Under the pieces are notes generated by a model. That model was not told the DNA's origin and did not search any database. It worked only from the letters and a program-made list of their open reading frames with translations. A stretch of 64,000 nucleotides of DNA. Origin: Cryptomeria japonica. Lineage: Eukaryota > Streptophyta > Pinopsida > Cupressales > Cupressaceae. Each line of letters starts with the position of its first letter. The stretch's first letter is position 1. Shown piece by piece: positions 1-10,887 of the stretch. Made by a program: the position numbers and the translations under genes. The stretch is taken from the NCBI RefSeq assembly GCF_030272615.1, contig NC_081415.1, positions 103,098,796 through 103,162,795 of the forward strand, in the 5' to 3' direction.

Positions 1-1366
1 TTGAATGTTTTGAATGTTTAAAATAAGTCAAGCACAATTCTTATGGCTGGCCAAGACAATAGTTGTTGATCCCACATGGGCTTTTATCCCTGAGGCTACG
101 CTATTCAAAGTAGATACTTAGATGCTTGACCTCACTGGCTGCACCCTCGGCACTCACTTCTCAGGTCAGCCAAGCATCACTCCCCATGAAAAACTCCCTG
201 TGGTGAACTTTGTATCTCTACTAAGAACCGTATGTGTGTCGGCCGCTACCAGGGTCTGACCTCCTGCCCCAACAACTAGAAGGATTTGGGCTTCTAAAAC
301 AAAAAAGTGCTAGTAAGAGCATCCACTCATGTGGCCATACATGTGGCACTTTTAGCTCTGTAAATATAGAAGGCTCCCAGCCAGTAGGGGTTACGCCCTA
401 CAACTCATCAAATAAATTTGATCAAATGGGTTTATGGGGAGACATAGTGTCGGTATGAACTAATCAGCACACGTTATCCATAGTTTTCACCATGAATATA
501 TTTATTTATAGTGGTTCAAAAGAGGTGGGTTTTCCTCGCTACCACTTGGGTCGTTCTCTTCTCAGTAGTAGTCCTAATGACCACAGGGGAAGATAGGCCC
601 TCTAAAGATTAAACAAAAAAGAGCCTATTGCTCGAAACACAAAAGACAATGATTCAATTTTAGTGCACCAATTGAAGTGTTTGGTAGTCTATGAAAACAA
701 GGCACACAATAAAAATCCAAAAACCCTTGCCAAGGACCTACAACAAAGAGTTGTTAGTAGTTTGGGTTGTTTCAAATAATCACCCCTTCCTGCAAGCACA
801 CAAGTTAGGTAAATTTTAAACCCAAAAGACTTTGTGAAAATAGGGGCCTTCAACAAAACGTTTTGCTTCCAAGACAAGCTGCACCAATTTTGTTAGCTAG
901 ATCTGAAAATGTTAGCTCAAAAAAAACCAGATCTGAAACCTTAAATGCAAAAATCCAAAACTAAATCAATAAACCCAAAATATGAAATTGGTGAACATAG
1001 ACACGATTACCCTCAACATAGATGCGGCTTACTGACATAGACGCGGTTTCGTGCAACGCAGACGTGGCTCCAAAACGCAGACACGATTTCTGGACATAGA
1101 TGCAACTAAAAACACCGCAGCCGTGACTTTAGAACACAAACGCGATTTTCGGAACCTGCAAAAAAAAAAAAATACTGCTGATAACACAGACGTGATTCCG
1201 GATGTCACAGATGCGCCAGAAAGTCAAAAACACGATCCAAAAGTACGCAGATGCAAAAATATCAAAATGCTGCCAAAAATGTTAGATCTGCAACTTCAAA
1301 ACAGAAAATCTGCAACAAGGATGTTAAATGCAAAAAGGGACAAGGGTCCCACTGGGCGTGCCAGAA
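1..1366 (-). mobile_element. Element A: 5' leader of a minus-strand Ty3/gypsy element, running off the left edge
   Basis: This stretch is the untranslated leader of an element of the same family as C. Its reverse complement follows the C leader (34004-35395) closely, including the block that ends at position 1. Next to the LTR, at about 1340-1364 on the minus strand, is a TGG-initiated primer site like the one in C. Positions about 1000-1260 carry a degenerate array of the motif that reads CGCGTCTGTGT on the element's sense strand. Short open frames here (for example 1051-1443) are chance products of the array and are not called as genes. The gag and pol genes of this copy would lie left of the window. 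Confidence 0.8.
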
Positions 1367-2136
1367 TGTATATGGGGGAAATGGATAACAATAATAACAA
1401 TATTGAAAGGCTAAATGAATTCAACCACAAAACCCTAGCCTAACAACAACAAAGATCCACCATAACATATGAAGATTACCTAAGACAATGCAAATCAAAT
1501 GAAATCACAAAGATTATACCATCACATGTCCAATAGGGTTTGGATCTCCATTCTTCCTATCTCCATTGATCTTGCTTGATATATTTTCTCTCAAATTTTA
1601 TGTGCACAAGAGCTCAACAAAGAACGGAATGTGGTTGCAAGTAGGATCGTAGTATAGTCAATTGATCAAATAGTTCATTAGTTAGGGTTTGACAATGAAG
1701 GAAGTATCTCCTTATATAGAAGACACAATATGAAATGGAGGGATAAGATTGAGAGGTGTAAAAGGAGGTTGGCTATGATTAGAGGGTAGGTAAAGAAAAT
1801 AATAAAATAATGAGAGGGGTAGGTAGTGTATGAATTAAGAGATGAATGACATGTGTCATAAGTGGAAAAGGTTAATGAATTAATTAAATAAATAAAGATT
1901 TATTTAATTAATAGAAGGAGTGAGATCAATTAAATAAATAAGATATTTATTTAATTTAGGAAAAGGATAATTTAAATAAATAAATGTATTTATTTAAATG
2001 AGAAATAAGGCTAGAAGAGGATAAATGAATTAATTAAATAAATAAAGATTTATTTAATTAATAGAAGAATTAAGCTTAGATAATTAAATAAATAAAATAT
2101 TTATTTAATTAGACTGGACAATTTTAGGTGTCTACA
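1367..2136 (-). repeat. 5' LTR of element A (minus strand)
   Basis: On the minus strand it begins TGTAGACACCTAAAATTGTC at 2136 and ends in CATATACA at 1367, with canonical TG...CA ends, 770 bp. It aligns along its length with the solo LTR at 7457-8227 and with the C LTRs. It contains the same AT-rich palindromes and a TATATAAGG promoter motif. The leader follows directly on its left, so this is a 5' LTR and not a solo copy. Confidence 0.9.
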
Positions 2137-2719
2137 GAGACAGATGCCTTTACATTCATAGACATGGTTGGCACAAACACAGACACGCCTATCCAACCCA
2201 GACGCGCCTTAGCATTTTTTCTCCCTTGCTTGACCTACCTAAAATGCATTAAATGCGCTACCTAACATGCATTAATGACAACAATTAATGCAACAAAGTA
2301 TAAGGAGGTTTTGTGGTACTTATCGACTCTCCTGCATCTGTTGGCCTCTAATATCGGCGAATGCGATCAAATCTGTGAACCAAAGCCATCGTTGCTGACT
2401 GCTCTCTGCTCTCTCTGCACTCTGATCTCTTGGATGTGTGGGTGACAATGAGTATGTTTACCTCGTAGTCTATCTTATAGACTACCCTAGCCCTAGTCTC
2501 TCGAGTCAGTCTGCTTTATCCCGTGACTCTATCACTCTATCTGATCAGTCCATTCTAGCCTTTCTTTCTTATCAATAGATTGTCTGCAATATTTCCAAAT
2601 ATTTTCATCCAATCTCTCAAGGGGGCATATCATTCCCATCTTGAGGCAACTTTGTATCAGTTCATATTATCTTCTTTGAAACAACGCGACAAGCTACATT
2701 GTCTCAAAGAGGGGCAAAA
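2137..2719 (+). mobile_element. Element A2: 3' UTR remnant of a plus-strand gypsy element
   Basis: This matches the last 600 bp before the 3' LTR of element C (about 48070-48683). It has four or so degenerate ACACAGACGCG-type motifs at 2137-2210 and ends in a purine-rich tract (AGAGGGGCAAAA) directly before the LTR. It retains the antisense first-exon block seen in C: a minus-strand TATAAGA at about 2479-2473 and an ATG at 2399. Here the splice donor is mutated (ATAAGT where C has GTGAGT) and the short reading frame has a stop, so this antisense unit looks dead. Everything upstream in A2 is missing or lies beyond the inserted element A. Confidence 0.75.
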
Positions 2720-3465
2720 TGTAGACACCTAAAATTGTCTTATCTAATTAAATAAATATCTTTATTTATTTAATTATTTTAACCTAATTCTTCTATTAAT
2801 TAAATAAAGCTTTATTTATTTAATTAATTCATTTATCCTCTTCTAGCCTTATTTCTAATTTAAATAAATACCTTTATTTATTTAAATTACCCTTTTTCCT
2901 AAATTAAATAAATACTTTTATTTATTTAATTAATTCATTTTCTACCTATGACACGTGTCATTCATCTCTTAATTCCTACACTACCTACCCTATTATAATT
3001 TTCTAATTTTCTTTACCTACCCTCTAATCTTAGCCGACCATTTATCTTTTACACCTCTCAATCTTATCCCTCCATTTCTTATAGTGTCTTCTATATAAGG
3101 AGATGCTTCCTTCATTATCAACCCTAATCAGCTATTCAATCTACTCTCCCCGACTACTCTATGCTTCCAAACTTTCATATGTGATCAAGCCTACTTGCAA
3201 CCACATTTCTATTCTTTGTTGAGCTCTTGTGCGCACATAAAATCTGAGAGCAAATATAACAAGCAAGATCAATGGAGATAGGAAGAATGGAGATCCAAAC
3301 CCTAGTGGACATGTGATGGAATAATCTTTGTGATTTCATTTGATTTACATTGTCTTAGGTAATCTTCATATGTTATGGTGGATCTTTGTTGTTGTTAGGC
3401 TAGGGTTTTGTGGTTGAATTCATTCAGTCTTTCAATATTGTTGTTTCCACTTTTCACCATATACA
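2720..3465 (+). repeat. 3' LTR of element A2 (plus strand)
   Basis: It starts TGTAGACACCTAAAATTGTC and ends CATATACA, 746 bp, and is preceded by a polypurine tract. It has the clustered AT palindromes and a TATATAAGG motif at 3092-3100. It is more divergent from the C LTRs than the solo copy at 7457, so it is probably older. It forms an inverted pair with the LTR at 1367-2136. Confidence 0.85.
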
Positions 3466-3727
3466 CTAATATTTGGACCTCATACACTATCTAATACACA
3501 ACTAGATGACTGGTTTGACATCAGTGACAACATTATTCACACAAGTCTAACAAATTATTTTGGGATGCAGGGTGGAAAATAATAGTAAACCCTTATAAGG
3601 AGTCATGGTGTTCAATTACATAAAAGTTAATCTAAAACAAACTTCTAAAGAATTTAGATTTTAAATTAGAAAGGCTTATACAACTTTAATTTATCACTAT
3701 TTTTTAGACCACTTCAATTTATTATTT
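3466..3727. other. No feature seen
   Basis: AT-rich single-copy-looking sequence between the A2 LTR and the tandem array. I see no coding signal. Confidence 0.5.
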
Positions 3728-4850
3728 ATGCCATCCATGACATACATAATTATTCTATTTATCTCATTGTCCAATTTACTCTTTACATTAGATCCCTTGA
3801 CCCCTTACATACTCCATTATGTTGCCACTATTTATTTAGCTCTTTATCTTCCACATACTTCCTATTCACAACATCATTTGCCTTTCTTCTCTAAATGCCA
3901 CTTCTTATCATCACAAAGTCTCTTTTCTCTATGAAAATCAATTAGATGAAAGTGAATATAAATCAAAATTCTAGGCAATTAGAAAGACTCACATTGCATT
4001 AATTTTATCATTCTATTCTTTCGGCCCCTGGCATACACCATTATTCTTTGGTCCCACTTTCCACTTTACTCTTGACCCCATGACTCTATTGTCACCTTAC
4101 ACACTCCATTATTGATGCCAATATTTTTCTACTCTTTCATCTTCCACATACTTCCTACTCACATCATCCACCTTTCTTCTCTATATGCCACTTATTATTA
4201 TCTTTGGTCCCACTCTCCACTTTACTCTTGACACTATGAATTTGTTGTCCCCTTATATACTTTATTATTAATGCCACTATTTGTCTATTATTTCATCTTT
4301 CACATACTCTGTCCTCATATCATCCATCTTTCTTCTCTATATGCCACTTCTTATCATTATCTTTGGTCCCACTCTCCACTTTACTCTTGACATTATGAAT
4401 CCACTATCCCTTTATGTACTTTGTTATTGAAGCCACTATTTGTCTACTCTTTCATCTTCTACATATTCCTACTCACATCATCCACCTTTCTTTTCTAAAT
4501 TCCACTTCTTATCATTATCTTTGATCCCACTCTCAACTTTACTCTTGACATTATGAATCCATTGTCCCCTTACATACTCTCTTATTTATTCCACTATTTG
4601 TCTACTCTTTCATCTTCCACATACTTCCTACTCACATAATCCGTCTTTCTTCTCTGTATGCCACTTCTTATCATTGTCTTTGGTCTCACTTTCTATTTAC
4701 TCTTGACATTATGAATCCACTATACCCTTACATAATCGATTATTGATGCCACTATTTGTCTATTCTTTCATCTTCCACATACTTCTTACTCACATCATCG
4801 GCCTTTCTTCTCTATATATCACTTCTTATCGTCACTAACTCTCTATTCTC
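3728..4850. repeat. Tandem array with a unit of about 158 bp, upstream of the TIR-NBS-LRR gene
   Basis: The phrase CTTTGGTCCCAC or a close variant recurs at 4046, 4202, 4361, 4519 and 4678, spacings of 156, 159, 158 and 159 bp. Each unit also carries phrases close to CCACTATTTGTCTACTC and CATCTTCCACATACTTCC. A diverged unit lies at about 3760-3930, separated from the others by roughly 100 bp of unrelated sequence, and the last unit is partial. The strand is strongly pyrimidine-biased. Open frames at 3728 and 4756 are by-products of this bias. Confidence 0.8.
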
Positions 4851-5216
4851 TCATCCACATTCGTTGTCTCCCACATGCTCTCTAGATGAGATGGGTCCAC
4901 ATTTATTCCATGAAGTACACAAAATCACATTATTGCTTATTTACATTCCTTGCTTCATCTTCTCTTATCCGTAGTAATTGCCCTCGCTCAAAACCAACAT
5001 CTTTCTAGCCTATTTTAAATTATTTTCTCTCATTCCTTCTCTGTGTACAATTGAATAATCCCATGGCATGCCACCTTTGGTCAAACAGAGAGTGAGCCTG
5101 TCAACACCTCTCATGGAATGGATCTATCTTCATCTTCTATTCGTTCATCATTGTTTTCATACTGCTTTTATTGGGTTTCTGACTTTCTTTAATGGTGTTC
5201 AATGGAATCCAATTCC
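4851..5216. promoter_or_regulatory. 5' flank of the TIR-NBS-LRR gene; no clear promoter motif
   Basis: This is where a promoter for the gene starting near 5217 would be expected. The sequence is AT- and pyrimidine-rich. I could not identify a convincing TATA box or transcript start. The open frame at 5068-5280 overlaps the probable start in another frame and is not supported. Confidence 0.3.
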
Positions 5217-5766
5217 ATGGCATCTACTTCGGGTATATCCACTTGCTTTATCCAATAGAATGAGGCTTTCTATGAAATGACACCATCTGCTTCTACTTTG
5301 GGTGCTTTTCAATAAATGGCACTATCTACATCTACTATGGTTAGATCCTTAACACTCATCCAAAATTCGTCTTATGATGTATTCATTAATCATCGTGGAC
5401 CAAATGTCAAGAAAACTTTGGCTACCAGAATCTATGGTATCCTTGATAACATGAAGGTCACAACTCTTTTGGATTTAGAGGAGTTGGAATGTGGTGATTT
5501 ATTGCCTACAACATTAGAAGTAGCAATTTGTGGTGCTACCCTTCATATTGCAATTTTTTCATAGAGGTATGCAGAATCACCTTGGTGTTTAGAGGAGCTA
5601 TCATTAATTCTTAAAAGTGGTGCCAAAATTATTCCCATTTTCTACCATGTTGAGCCTACAGATATCAGATATGTAGCTCAAAGGAAAGCAAAGTTTGTTG
5701 TTGTCTTTAAGAAGCAAGCAGAGAAATGTACATATAAGCTAGAAAATCTTGAGGAGTGGAAAGATG
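5217..5766 (+). pseudogene. TIR exon of a TIR-NBS-LRR resistance-type gene, split by element D
   Basis: TIR domains of plant immune receptors assemble on activation and cleave NAD+. The frame holds YDVFINHRG at about 5370, a degenerate central helix, then SPWCLEELSLIL and IIPIFYHVEPTDIR after 5575, all typical TIR blocks. The ATG at 5217 opens a Ser/Thr-rich leader in the same frame; an ATG at 5316 is a later alternative. In-frame stops occur in the leader (TAG near 5256, TAA near 5313) and in the TIR core (TAG at about 5562). The first two fit Gln codons changed by C-to-T. The exon is cut at 5766 by element D and resumes at 51133, where the frame continues to about 51190 after removal of one target copy. 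The family call is secure; the gene is clearly dead. Confidence 0.88.
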
Positions 5767-6024
5767 TGTTGGGTATGTGAAGCCCAACAGTCACATGACC
5801 ATTCAACTTCCCCAGACTATTCATTTCATACCTGAATATGAATGTATAAATGTATGTGTGAAGTCTATGCACTGTGTGTAGTTGGACATTGGTTAATAGA
5901 TGAGATTTCCTTGCTTGAGAATGGGCGTAGGTGGTTCTTGAACCACTATAATTCGTGTCTTGTCTCTTGTTATCTGTTTGTTCTATTTTTGTTTTTGTTT
6001 ATCTACTCATTTTTAATCTTTGCA
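5767..6024 (+). repeat. Element D left LTR
   Basis: 258 bp, TG...CA. It ends in TTTTTAATCTTTGCA directly before the primer site and includes GAACCACTATAA at about 5940, a motif shared with the other D LTRs and, unexpectedly, with the leaders of the gypsy family A/C. Confidence 0.9.
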
Positions 6025-6026
6025 AT

Positions 6027-6038
6027 TGGTATCAGAGC
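6027..6038 (+). promoter_or_regulatory. Primer-binding site of element D (initiator tRNA-Met type)
   Basis: TGGTATCAGAGC two bases after the LTR end is the usual plant copia site, complementary to the 3' end of initiator tRNA-Met. Confidence 0.9.
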
Positions 6039-7318
6039 TTAGGTGAGGTTAGGTTGAGCAAAGATGGAAAGGTAGATAGATAGAGGATTGAAAATTCTTG
6101 GAAAGATGCAGAAGTTTGAAGTAAGAAAAACTAGTTGCCAGTATTGTGGCAAGAAAGCCACGTCAAAAGAAATTATTAGTCTTTCAAGAAGGCTAAAGGC
6201 AACTAAAAGATGAAGACATTGATTCAGTCATTGAATAATTTCTTGCAAATTTAGACTTGGTGGAGAGTAAAATTGTGCAAGCAAAAGTTAAAACCAAATG
6301 TCATGTACATTTGTGGGATGGTTGGAAAAATGAGGAAAATTTGGTTGAAGAAGAAGGCATTGAGGTGACTTAACTAGAGGTAGATGCAAATAATTTTCTC
6401 TTTGACTTCCACGAGAAGCATGAAGGTAATAATGTCAAGGTCGCTAGGGTTCCAGCGGTGTTTGGGCGTCCTCAGGAATTTGTTGTTGAATCAGTAATTG
6501 AGTTTCCCTTTGGAGGAAAGGGGAATGCAATCTAGAATGTCGTCGAGGAGGAGCCGAGTTATGGCCTTGGGAGGCTTGGCAATGACAGGGAGCCTATTTT
6601 TTTCAAAGAAAACAAGGAACCAAAATGCCTTGCTAGAAAATCTAAATGGAAGTGGCGTGGAACAAGGAGCAAATTTAGAGAGCATGTCGACGTAGATGTT
6701 AAATTGGAGTGTGAGATAGAGTGTGTACATAGGGACTAGCAAGGCAACGCTTCACAAGATGTTGCACGTGATTGGCATCCAGATGCTATACAACAAGTAG
6801 CAAGGGCCTCGTACTAGTTTGCAACTACCAAAGAAGTCAATGATCTGCCCAACACGGAGAAGACTCATACATTTTCTCCTAATTTCTTGTCATTTTTTGC
6901 AACTAATGCGTATGTGGTGTTAGAGGAATCAAATACACATTCATCGATAGAGAGTTTGTTGGGGAATAAAAGAGAAGAGCCTATTGAGACCGTTGATCAA
7001 AAGAAACAAGCCTTAGTAGGAAAAGGAGAAATTGTGAAGGGAGCACGGCTAAAGCCCAAAAGTAATGTGAAAGAGATGAGGGAGGTGGGTGTAGCAAGTG
7101 TGGAGAAGATGGGATTGATCTACTTCCATCAGCAACTTGAGGTTCTGGTGGATAAGTACGTGGAAGTGAGTCCCTAGCTCAAAAATGTAGAGGCGCAAGC
7201 CATCTCTGATAGTGTCTTCTCAATTTTCATCAATGAGGAGGTCGACAAGGTCGAGCTCCTAAAAACCAAGTTTGTTATGTTTATATTATTGGGCCCTAGT
7301 TTGAATCGTAAAAATATT
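6039..7318 (+). pseudogene. Degenerate internal region of element D, origin not recognised
   Basis: A discontinuous plus-strand frame with Lys/Glu-rich segments and several stops runs through this stretch. The longest open part is 6887-7177 (96 codons). A CQYCGKK segment near 6137 resembles half of a zinc motif, but I cannot match it to a gag knuckle. There is no protease DSG motif, integrase or FVDD motif. It may be a worn gag or captured host sequence; composition alone does not decide. Confidence 0.4.
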
Positions 7319-7453
7319 ATGGTTGTTGTATTGCTAGATGCATTAGGCATAAATTCATCATCTTCTGCAGACGAAATCAAAAATATCCTTGGATCAGTTG
7401 GAATTGACTGCGATGGTGAGAGAATCAAGCTTTTATTGGGACATCTGAAATGA
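7319..7453 (+). pseudogene. Captured fragment resembling 60S acidic ribosomal protein P2
   Basis: P2 is the C-terminal stalk protein of the eukaryotic large ribosomal subunit. The frame starts at an ATG and gives MVVVLLDALG, then SSSSADEIKNILGSVG, then GERIKLLLGHLK before a TGA. That matches the N-terminal dimerisation domain of plant P2 in order and spacing, starting at the P2 initiator methionine. The hinge and acidic tail are absent: the frame stops 3 bp before a solo-LTR insertion, and the sequence beyond 8232 does not continue P2. It lies inside element D, in D's sense orientation, which suggests capture by D. The assignment rests on about 40 residues read by eye. Confidence 0.62.
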
Positions 7454-8232
7454 AAGTGTAGACACCTAAAATTGTCCAGTCTAATTAAATAAATATTTTA
7501 TTTATTTAATTATCTAAGCTTAATTCTTCTATTAATTAAATAAATCTTTATTTATTTAATTAATTCATTTATCCTCTTCTAGCCTTATTTCTCATTTAAA
7601 TAAATATAATTTATTTATTTAAATTATCCTTTTCCTAAATTAAATAAATATCTTATTTATTTAATTGATCTCACTCCTTCTATTAATTAAATAAATCTTT
7701 ATTTATTTAATTAATTCATTAACCTTTTCTACCCATGACACATGTCATTCATCTCTTAATTCCTACACTACCTACCCCTCTCATTATTTTATTATTTTCT
7801 TTACCTACCCTCTAATCATAGCCGACCTCCTTTTACACCTCTCAATCTTATCCCTCCATTTCATATTGTGTCTTCTATATAAGGAGATACTTCCTTCATT
7901 ATCAAACCCTAACTAATGAACTATTTGATCAATTGACTATACTACGATCCTACTTGCAACCACATTCCGTTCTTTGTTGAGCTCTTGTGCACATAAAATC
8001 TGAGAGCAAATATATCAAGCAAGATCAATGGAGATAGGAAGAATGGAGATCCAAAACCTATTGGACATGTGATGGTATAATCTTTGTGATTTCATTTGAT
8101 TTGCATTGTCTTAGGTAATCTTCATATGTTATGGTGGATCTTTGTTGTTGTTAGGCTAGGGTTTTGTGGTTGAATTCATTTAGCCTTTCAATATTGTTAT
8201 TATTGTTATCCATTTCCCCCATATACAGAAAG
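7452..8232 (+). repeat. Gypsy solo LTR (7457-8227) with target duplication
   Basis: The LTR runs TGTAGACACC...CATATACA, 771 bp, of the A/C family. GAAAG flanks it at 7452-7456 and 8228-8232. With both ends and the duplication intact and no internal region, it was formed by LTR-LTR recombination. It carries five AT palindromes in its first 250 bp and TATATAAGG at about 7876-7884. Confidence 0.95.
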
Positions 8233-8422
8233 GTTTTGGCTCTTGGGACAATTGACAAAGAGGTTCACACACTTATTGAACAAATGACACATGATCCAGA
8301 TCTATTATTGCCAATAGAGAAGGCAAATGAACTATAAAAACTGCTAGTTGTTTTGGATGAGTTATTTGTTGAAACACAAAGACCAAGAGATGAATTTAAT
8401 TTTTATTGTAGATTGATGGGCA
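8233..8422 (+). pseudogene. Element D internal sequence between nested insertions, not recognised
   Basis: A plus-strand frame runs from the solo LTR to the copia insertion with one TAA stop. It gives a helical, Glu/Asp/Leu-rich peptide (for example TLIEQMTHDPDLLLP). The frame appears to continue at 32205 past the copia element (FVFAFVVGEDIF). I do not recognise the protein. Confidence 0.35.
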
Positions 8423-9796
8423 TGTTGGAATTTCACATAAAGATTGCATTAATGATATGTTGTCATTGATATCAATTGAACCGGTAAAAGGTATTCATGT
8501 TATTGCTGATATTGTTGTTTTTGATATTGGCTAGTAACCAGTAAGAAGAGAGTTGTAGATGATGTTGTAACCGATATGTAAAGTTTGTGAGTTGAACTAG
8601 TGAAGCAGTATAAAGCGTCAAACCTTTCTATGTAATGTAACTGGTAAAACCTATTAGCTGTTAAACCCTAACCGATCAAGTTTGTTGGTTTATTATCTAA
8701 TGAGCGGTAATGATGGAGACATGTGTGATCATTGTATGAGGATAAATTCAAATTGGTTTGGCATGTTTGCTTATTGTCTAGGGAAGGAGAAAAGTGGATT
8801 GAATTTAATGCATAGTGTGTGATGAGTTACAAAGTCCAATGGATTTCTAACGGTCAAGATTGAACCGACTTGTTTGTAATCTCAATGATGATAATTAGGT
8901 TTTTGTTGTGTTACAGACCTAATTGATTTGTATCTAAGGTCGATGAAGTTGTTTGTAAAGGTTGTTGGAAATATTGGTAGAAAACCTATTGAGTGTGTGG
9001 TTGCCCAACTGGTGAATGGATCTGCATTTTTGAGTGAAGGCAGATTGAAGCTTAGAAGGATCTAATCAAGCAAATGTAGTGCTACTCAGACAGATCAAGA
9101 AAACCTGTTGTTTTCTAACAATTACAATAGAAGTGAAATCCCTTAACTAGGTAAGCTCTAACAAGATCGGTTACTCATTAAATCCTCTAACAAGGTGGTT
9201 CATTAGCTTGGATTCTTAAATCCTCCAACAAGGTTACTCCTAATAGGGTATTGTGCTTCTAATGAGGCATATTTGTAAATCCCTTAACCGGGTGATTCCT
9301 AACCAGAATTAGTTCTTAACGGGACTTATTGTAAAGCTCTAACAAGCTTTGGCTCCTAACAGGGTGAACTTCGAAAGAATTTAGATAGCTATCCTTGTGA
9401 GTCCCATCTCACCGTGGTTTATACCTATTTGGGTTTTCCACGTATAAACATTTGTGTCAAGTGGTGAATGCTTTTGTGGTTGTGATCTTATTTGTTGATT
9501 TAGTTAATTTTTGATATGGCATGTTAAGTATAAGCATGGAGAGATGAATATGTTGAGTTAAGATTAAGCATTGTTGATGTTTACAAGATTGAAGGTGTTT
9601 ACTGCTAAAAGTTGTCATAATAGTTAAACCGGTTAATATCAAGTATTCTTAAGAATATTGATCTTGACTAATATATGTTTACTTTGTTTGACTGAGTTTG
9701 GGCTTGGGAACTTTGTATCAGTTTTTCAATATACTGATTCACCCCCCCCCCCCTCTCAGTATTCTACCAGATACTTATTCTTTCATCATACCATCA
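8423..9796 (+). repeat. Element E 5' LTR
   Basis: 1374 bp, beginning TGTTGGAATTTCACAT and ending ATACCATCA. It contains many short phrases of the type CCTCTAACAAGG and CTCTAACAAGC (about 9130-9370), probably diverged internal repeats. A run of C residues lies near 9742-9753; the 3' copy has a shorter run. Relative to the 3' LTR it lacks about 56 bp, present there at about 14811-14866. Confidence 0.9.
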
Positions 9797-9798
9797 AT

Positions 9799-9810
9799 TG
9801 GTATCAGAGC
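9799..9810 (+). promoter_or_regulatory. Element E primer-binding site (initiator tRNA-Met type)
   Basis: TGGTATCAGAGC, two bases after the LTR end. Confidence 0.92.
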
Positions 9811-9867
9811 TATCCAGGTCCTCTTAATCTAAAAGCCTAATAGCTTGAGGAAAATATCTTGTAGATC

Positions 9868-10869
9868 ATGATGAAGAAAGAAGGTCTGAACTTTAACAAA
9901 GATAACTATAGAATATGGAGTGACAGAATGAATATTTACATTAAGATTCTTGGTAGTCAGTATTGGGATCATATAGAACATAAGTATACTACACCTATTG
10001 GACCCCTAACTGATGATCAGAAGAAAGAACAGCAAGAAAATCACCAAGCATTAGAAGCTATTATCGATTCCTTATCTGATGTTGAATATGTATATGTTCA
10101 TGGTCTTGAAACTACATATGAAGTATGAAAGAAACTTGAAGATATCTATAGCATTGATGAGCATGTCAAGATTGCTAAAGAAGAGAGTTTAAGAGGCAAG
10201 TTTGACGACATGATAATGTCTGAAGGTGAGAACATCTAGCAGTATGGTCAAAGGATCAAAGAGATAGTTGGAGATATAAAGAGTGCAAGAGGGAAAGTGA
10301 AAGATGCCACAATAATCAGTAAGGTACTCAGAACCTTGCTACTATTCTATGCTATCTGAGTTGCAGCTATTCAGGAGATAAAATCCATTGACAAGACAAA
10401 GGTATCTCTTAACTCTATTATTGGCAAACTTACTACTTTTGAACTAAATGGCTATGATGGCAGTGTACAGAAATCAGAATCTGCATTCAAAGCTTCTATC
10501 TCTAACCCATCTGTGAGAAGTAGAGATACCGGCAATAGCTATGAATCTAGATCCAACAGAGATGCTGATGATGAAGACAACTTAGTGGAACTTGAAGCAT
10601 TGTTGGCAAAACGACTGCCTAGAGGCGCTGGTAAATATAGAGGTAAGCTACCTTTAAAATGTTTTGCATGCAACAAGATTGGTCATATAGCAGCAAACTA
10701 CCCTAATGGTGAAAATGATTACAAGAGAGAAAAATTTAAGAAGTACAAGGGTAAAGGCAAGAGAGATTGTCTTGTGGCTATTGACAGTGGTATTATTGAT
10801 GATGAATCTAATGATCATGTTAGTGAAGATATTATGTTTGTAGCAAGTAAGAAAGAAGTATTAGATTAG
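9868..10869 (+). pseudogene. Element E gag
   Basis: Copia gag packages the element RNA. From the ATG at 9868 the frame shows the typical opening FNKDNYRIWSDRM, a helical core, and a knuckle at about 10660-10702 reading CFACNKIGHIAANY. The last cysteine of the CX2CX4HX4C zinc site is tyrosine, a single G-to-A change, so zinc binding would be lost. In-frame stops near 10126, 10239, 10359 and 10867 fall where Trp, Gln, Arg and Gln would be expected. The frame continues into the protease without a shift. Confidence 0.85.
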
Positions 10870-10887
10870 AAGGCATTAGTATCTAGA

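Noticed and set aside
1051-1443. 130-codon plus-strand frame near the left edge
   Set aside because: It translates the antisense of the leader motif array and runs across the LTR boundary at 1367.
6027-6038. tRNA gene from TGGTATCAGAGC matches (also 9799, 32646, 55597)
   Set aside because: Only 12 bases match and each follows an LTR end, so these are primer-binding sites and not tRNA genes.
6498-6742. Overlapping open frames on both strands (6498-6695 and 6491-6742)
   Set aside because: Neither has homology I can see. A third frame gives a longer but interrupted reading with neighbouring segments.
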